In this document: positions 12,441 to 14,554 of the stretch, piece after piece | How positions within the stretch are numbered: position 1 is the stretch's first letter | How the letters are laid out: each line of letters begins with the position of its first letter | Assembly (NCBI GenBank): GCA_018065885.1 | Contig: JAGHSL010000434.1 | Span: 1 to 14,554 of the forward strand | Origin: Candidatus Limimorpha equi | GTDB lineage: Bacteria; Bacteroidota; Bacteroidia; Bacteroidales; F082 | Length of the DNA stretch: 14,554 bases | Reading direction: 5' to 3' | The notes under the pieces: generated by a model | What the model was told of the DNA's origin: nothing | The model's database searches: none | Seen by the model: only the letters and a program-made list of their open reading frames with translations | Made by a program: the position numbers and the translations under genes

Positions 12441-13334
12441 ATGTATCACAATCCAGTCATGTTGAACGAGTGCATCGAGGGCATGAACCTCAACCCTCAT
12501 GGTGCTTACGCTGACGTCACCTTTGGCGGCGGCGGTCATTCGCGTGCCATTTTGGAGCGTCTTGACGACGGTCATCTTTACGCTTTCGACCAAGACGAAG
12601 ATGCCGCCAAGAACGCTTTCGACGACCCGCGTTTCACCTTCATTCCGCAGAACTTCCGCTATTGCAAGAATTTCCTGCAACTCTACAACGGAGGCCCCGT
12701 TGATGGAATTTTGGCCGACTTAGGCGTTTCCTCGCATCAGTTCGACACACCCGAAAAAGGCTTCTCAACCCGTTTCGAAGGACGCTTGGACATGCGCATG
12801 AGCCAAAGCAATCCAATTGATGCCGCAGCAGTCGTCAACACCTACGATGCAGCCGCATTGACCCGACTGTTCAGTCTTTACGGCGAGTTGCCTAACGCTC
12901 ATCTCATTGCCAACGACATCATTATGGCAAGAAACGCCGAGCCAATCGAGACCACAAGCCAGCTGAAAGCTGCCGTCGAGAAGCGTCTGCCAAGAGGCAA
13001 GGAGAACAAAGTGCTGGCGCAGATTTTTCAGGCCTTGCGCATCGAGGTAAACCAAGAGCTGGAAGCCCTCACACAGTTCCTCAGTCAATGTGCCGACATG
13101 GTAAAGCCCGGAGGCCGCATCGTCATCATGTCGTACCATTCGTTGGAAGACCGTTTGGTGAAGAATTTCTTCAAGACCGGCAATGCCGAAGGCAAGGAAG
13201 AAAAAGACTTTTTCGGCAACCTGCTTACACCTTATAAATTAATAACGCGCAAGCCAATCGTTCCGAGCGACGACGAAATTGCCGCCAACAGCCGTGCCAG
13301 AAGCGCGAAACTCAGAATTGCAGAAAGGAAATGA
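12441..13334 (+). CDS. rsmH: 16S rRNA (cytosine(1402)-N(4))-methyltransferase RsmH
   Basis: RsmH (formerly MraW) uses S-adenosylmethionine to methylate N4 of C1402 in the decoding centre of 16S rRNA. At 297 aa it is of family length. The SAM-binding loop is DVTFGGGGHS (25-34), with acidic Asp50 in YAFDQDEDA. The DLGVSSHQFD segment (93-102) and GRLDMRM (about 114-120) are family hallmarks, as is SYHSLEDRLVKNFF near residue 230. The start follows a strong Shine-Dalgarno sequence. Its stop codon overlaps the ftsL start by four bases (ATGA), so the two are probably translationally coupled. Confidence 0.97.
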   Translation: MYHNPVMLNECIEGMNLNPHGAYADVTFGGGGHSRAILERLDDGHLYAFDQDEDAAKNAFDDPRFTFIPQNFRYCKNFLQLYNGGPVDGILADLGVSSHQFDTPEKGFSTRFEGRLDMRMSQSNPIDAAAVVNTYDAAALTRLFSLYGELPNAHLIANDIIMARNAEPIETTSQLKAAVEKRLPRGKENKVLAQIFQALRIEVNQELEALTQFLSQCADMVKPGGRIVIMSYHSLEDRLVKNFFKTGNAEGKEEKDFFGNLLTPYKLITRKPIVPSDDEIAANSRARSAKLRIAERK

Positions 13335-13663
13335 TTATGGAGAAAAACAACAAGAAAAACGGTGGCTTCAAAGACGTGCTGAACGGAAGTTTCCTGACGA
13401 AGAAGACATTCTCGGAACTTTTCGCCTTCATGTTCTACGTAGGGGTTTTGCTCATGGTGCTCATCACCAACACCTACCTCGCCGAAGAGCGCACCCGCGA
13501 AATTGCGAAAAACGCCAAGGAGCTGAACGACCTTCAGGTTGAATACATACAACTCAAGTCGGCCATCATGCAAAACTCGAAGCAATCGGTGTTGGCCACT
13601 CGGCTTGCACCCTACGGCATCAAGGAAACCACTGAGCCGCTAAAGAGAATCACTATGGAATAA
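13331..13663 (+). CDS. ftsL: FtsL-like cell division protein
   Basis: 110 aa bitopic membrane protein. A basic cytoplasmic N-terminus leads to one membrane helix at about 29-46 (LFAFMFYVGVLLMVLI). A charged helical stretch follows (TREIAKNAKELNDLQVEY, about 55-72) that could form the coiled coil FtsL uses to pair with FtsB in the divisome. Sequence similarity to FtsL is low, as is usual; the assignment rests on size, topology and its place between rsmH and ftsI, which is the standard dcw order. The ATG at 13331 overlaps the rsmH stop; an alternative ATG two codons on (13337, MEKNNKK) is also possible. Confidence 0.85.
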   Translation: MIMEKNNKKNGGFKDVLNGSFLTKKTFSELFAFMFYVGVLLMVLITNTYLAEERTREIAKNAKELNDLQVEYIQLKSAIMQNSKQSVLATRLAPYGIKETTEPLKRITME

Positions 13664-13700
13664 AACGCAGAAAAACAAACAATTAAACAATATAAAGATT

Positions 13701-14554
13701 ATGAGTTCCGAACCAAAAACAGAAAGTTTAAGGAAATCCTACCTGATGTATGCGGGGGTACTCCTGTTCGCCATTGCCATCATCGTGAAAATCGTTATTG
13801 TCCAGACAAAAGACAGTAAGGAGCTTATCGAGTTGGCTGAGAAAAAGGAGTACCGCGTCAGGGAATTGGAAGCCTCAAGAGGAAACATCCTTTCCTACGA
13901 CGGCAGACTGATGGCTACCTCGGTGCCAGTTTTCGACATCTATTTTGACGCCAGTGTCGTCGACTTGGAATTGTTCAGAAACAACATCGACAGCCTCAGC
14001 GCAGTGATGGCAGGAGCATTTCCCCAAAAGACAGCCAAGCAATGGAAAGAATCGCTCAGCACGGCAAAAGCCGAAGGCAAAAGGTATCATCCTGTTGTCA
14101 AAGGCATTTCGCTTGAGCAGTACCGCGCCATGCAGCAGTTCCCCATTTTCTGTAAAGGCCAAAACCGTGGCGGAATCGTTGCCGAAAAGAAAGTACGTCG
14201 CGTGAGACCTTACAACGAACTGGCAGGCCGCATCATTGGCTATGTCAATGAAACCGAGAACCTTTACGTCGGTTTGGAAGGCGCTTACAACGATTATCTG
14301 AAAGGGCAGAACGGCCGGCAACTCGTTAGACGCCTTCATCACAACAACTGGATTCCCGTCGATTCCGATGACGACACCGATGCCAAAAACGGCAACGATG
14401 TTGTGACGACTTTTGATGTCAACCTTCAGGACATTGTGGAAAGCGCCCTCAACAACACCATGGTGACCAACAAGGCCGAGCAAGGCTGCGCCATTCTCAT
14501 GGATGTCGAGACCGGTTACATCAGGGCCTGCGCCAACCTCAAGCTGAACCACAA
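13701..14554 (+). CDS. ftsI: Penicillin-binding protein FtsI/PBP3-type, 3' partial
   Basis: The frame opens at MSSEPKTESLRKSY and is still open at the window end (284 full codons). A short cytoplasmic tail is followed by one membrane anchor at about 16-34 (MYAGVLLFAIAIIVKIVIV). Then comes ELEASRGNILSYDGRLMATS (about 55-74), the conserved start of the class B PBP pedestal domain. The segment YNELAGRIIGYVNETENLYVG leads on to GLEGAYNDYLKGQNG, typical of FtsI/PBP2 proteins, and DVVTTFDVNLQDIVESAL marks the entry to the transpeptidase domain. The catalytic SxxK, SxN and KTG motifs lie beyond the window. It would cross-link septal peptidoglycan with FtsW. The gap to ftsL is 37 bp with no promoter seen. 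Confidence 0.93.
   Translation, partial: MSSEPKTESLRKSYLMYAGVLLFAIAIIVKIVIVQTKDSKELIELAEKKEYRVRELEASRGNILSYDGRLMATSVPVFDIYFDASVVDLELFRNNIDSLSAVMAGAFPQKTAKQWKESLSTAKAEGKRYHPVVKGISLEQYRAMQQFPIFCKGQNRGGIVAEKKVRRVRPYNELAGRIIGYVNETENLYVGLEGAYNDYLKGQNGRQLVRRLHHNNWIPVDSDDDTDAKNGNDVVTTFDVNLQDIVESALNNTMVTNKAEQGCAILMDVETGYIRACANLKLNH

Noticed and set aside
13875..14552. Minus-strand open frame of 225 codons
   Set aside because: It overlaps ftsI, whose plus-strand frame has a membrane anchor and the conserved ASRGNI segment.

Overview
The window looks like chromosomal DNA from a member of the Bacteroidetes, most likely order Bacteroidales. Four things point there: TAnnTTTG-type -7 promoter elements before several transcription units, mostly weak Shine-Dalgarno signals, a lipoprotein signal followed by the acidic Lys-Asp-Asp surface-export signature, and Bacteroidetes-type FtsL-like and DUF4294 proteins. 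I cannot name a genus.

Layout, left to right. (1) 1-936: GDP-L-fucose synthase, lacking only its first codon or so. (2) 1119-2264: an OppC/DppC-type ABC permease with an unusually large loop after its first membrane segment and no other transporter subunit beside it. (3) 2327-5725: tRNA-Leu(UAG), then trigger factor, clpP and clpX, tightly packed; this is a protein-quality-control operon whose first product is probably a tRNA. (4) 5757-6578: a strong terminator, a textbook sigma-54 (-24/-12) promoter, and a secreted DUF4294 protein. (5) 6579-7392: a gene-poor stretch holding the first third of a YbjQ-family gene, cut short, and an unexplained block. (6) 7393-9219: a large, probably surface-exposed lipoprotein whose second half resembles the leukocidin/hemolysin beta-pore-forming toxin fold, followed by a terminator. 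(7) 9220-11970: a minus-strand operon (PlsC-like acyltransferase, EngB GTPase, YeaQ/YmgE-type small membrane protein) bracketed by two copies of a composite intergenic repeat, each a ~97-bp unit followed by a palindrome. (8) 11904-14554: the start of the division and cell-wall (dcw) cluster, mraZ-rsmH-ftsL-ftsI, with a phased array of MraZ-like operator boxes in front; ftsI runs off the window.

Most genes are housekeeping. The parts that ordinary annotation does not explain are the composite repeats with apparently conserved RNA helices, the toxin-like lipoprotein, the sigma-54 promoter of the DUF4294 gene, and the truncated ybjQ region. I saw no CRISPR array, intact insertion sequence or recognisable defence system.
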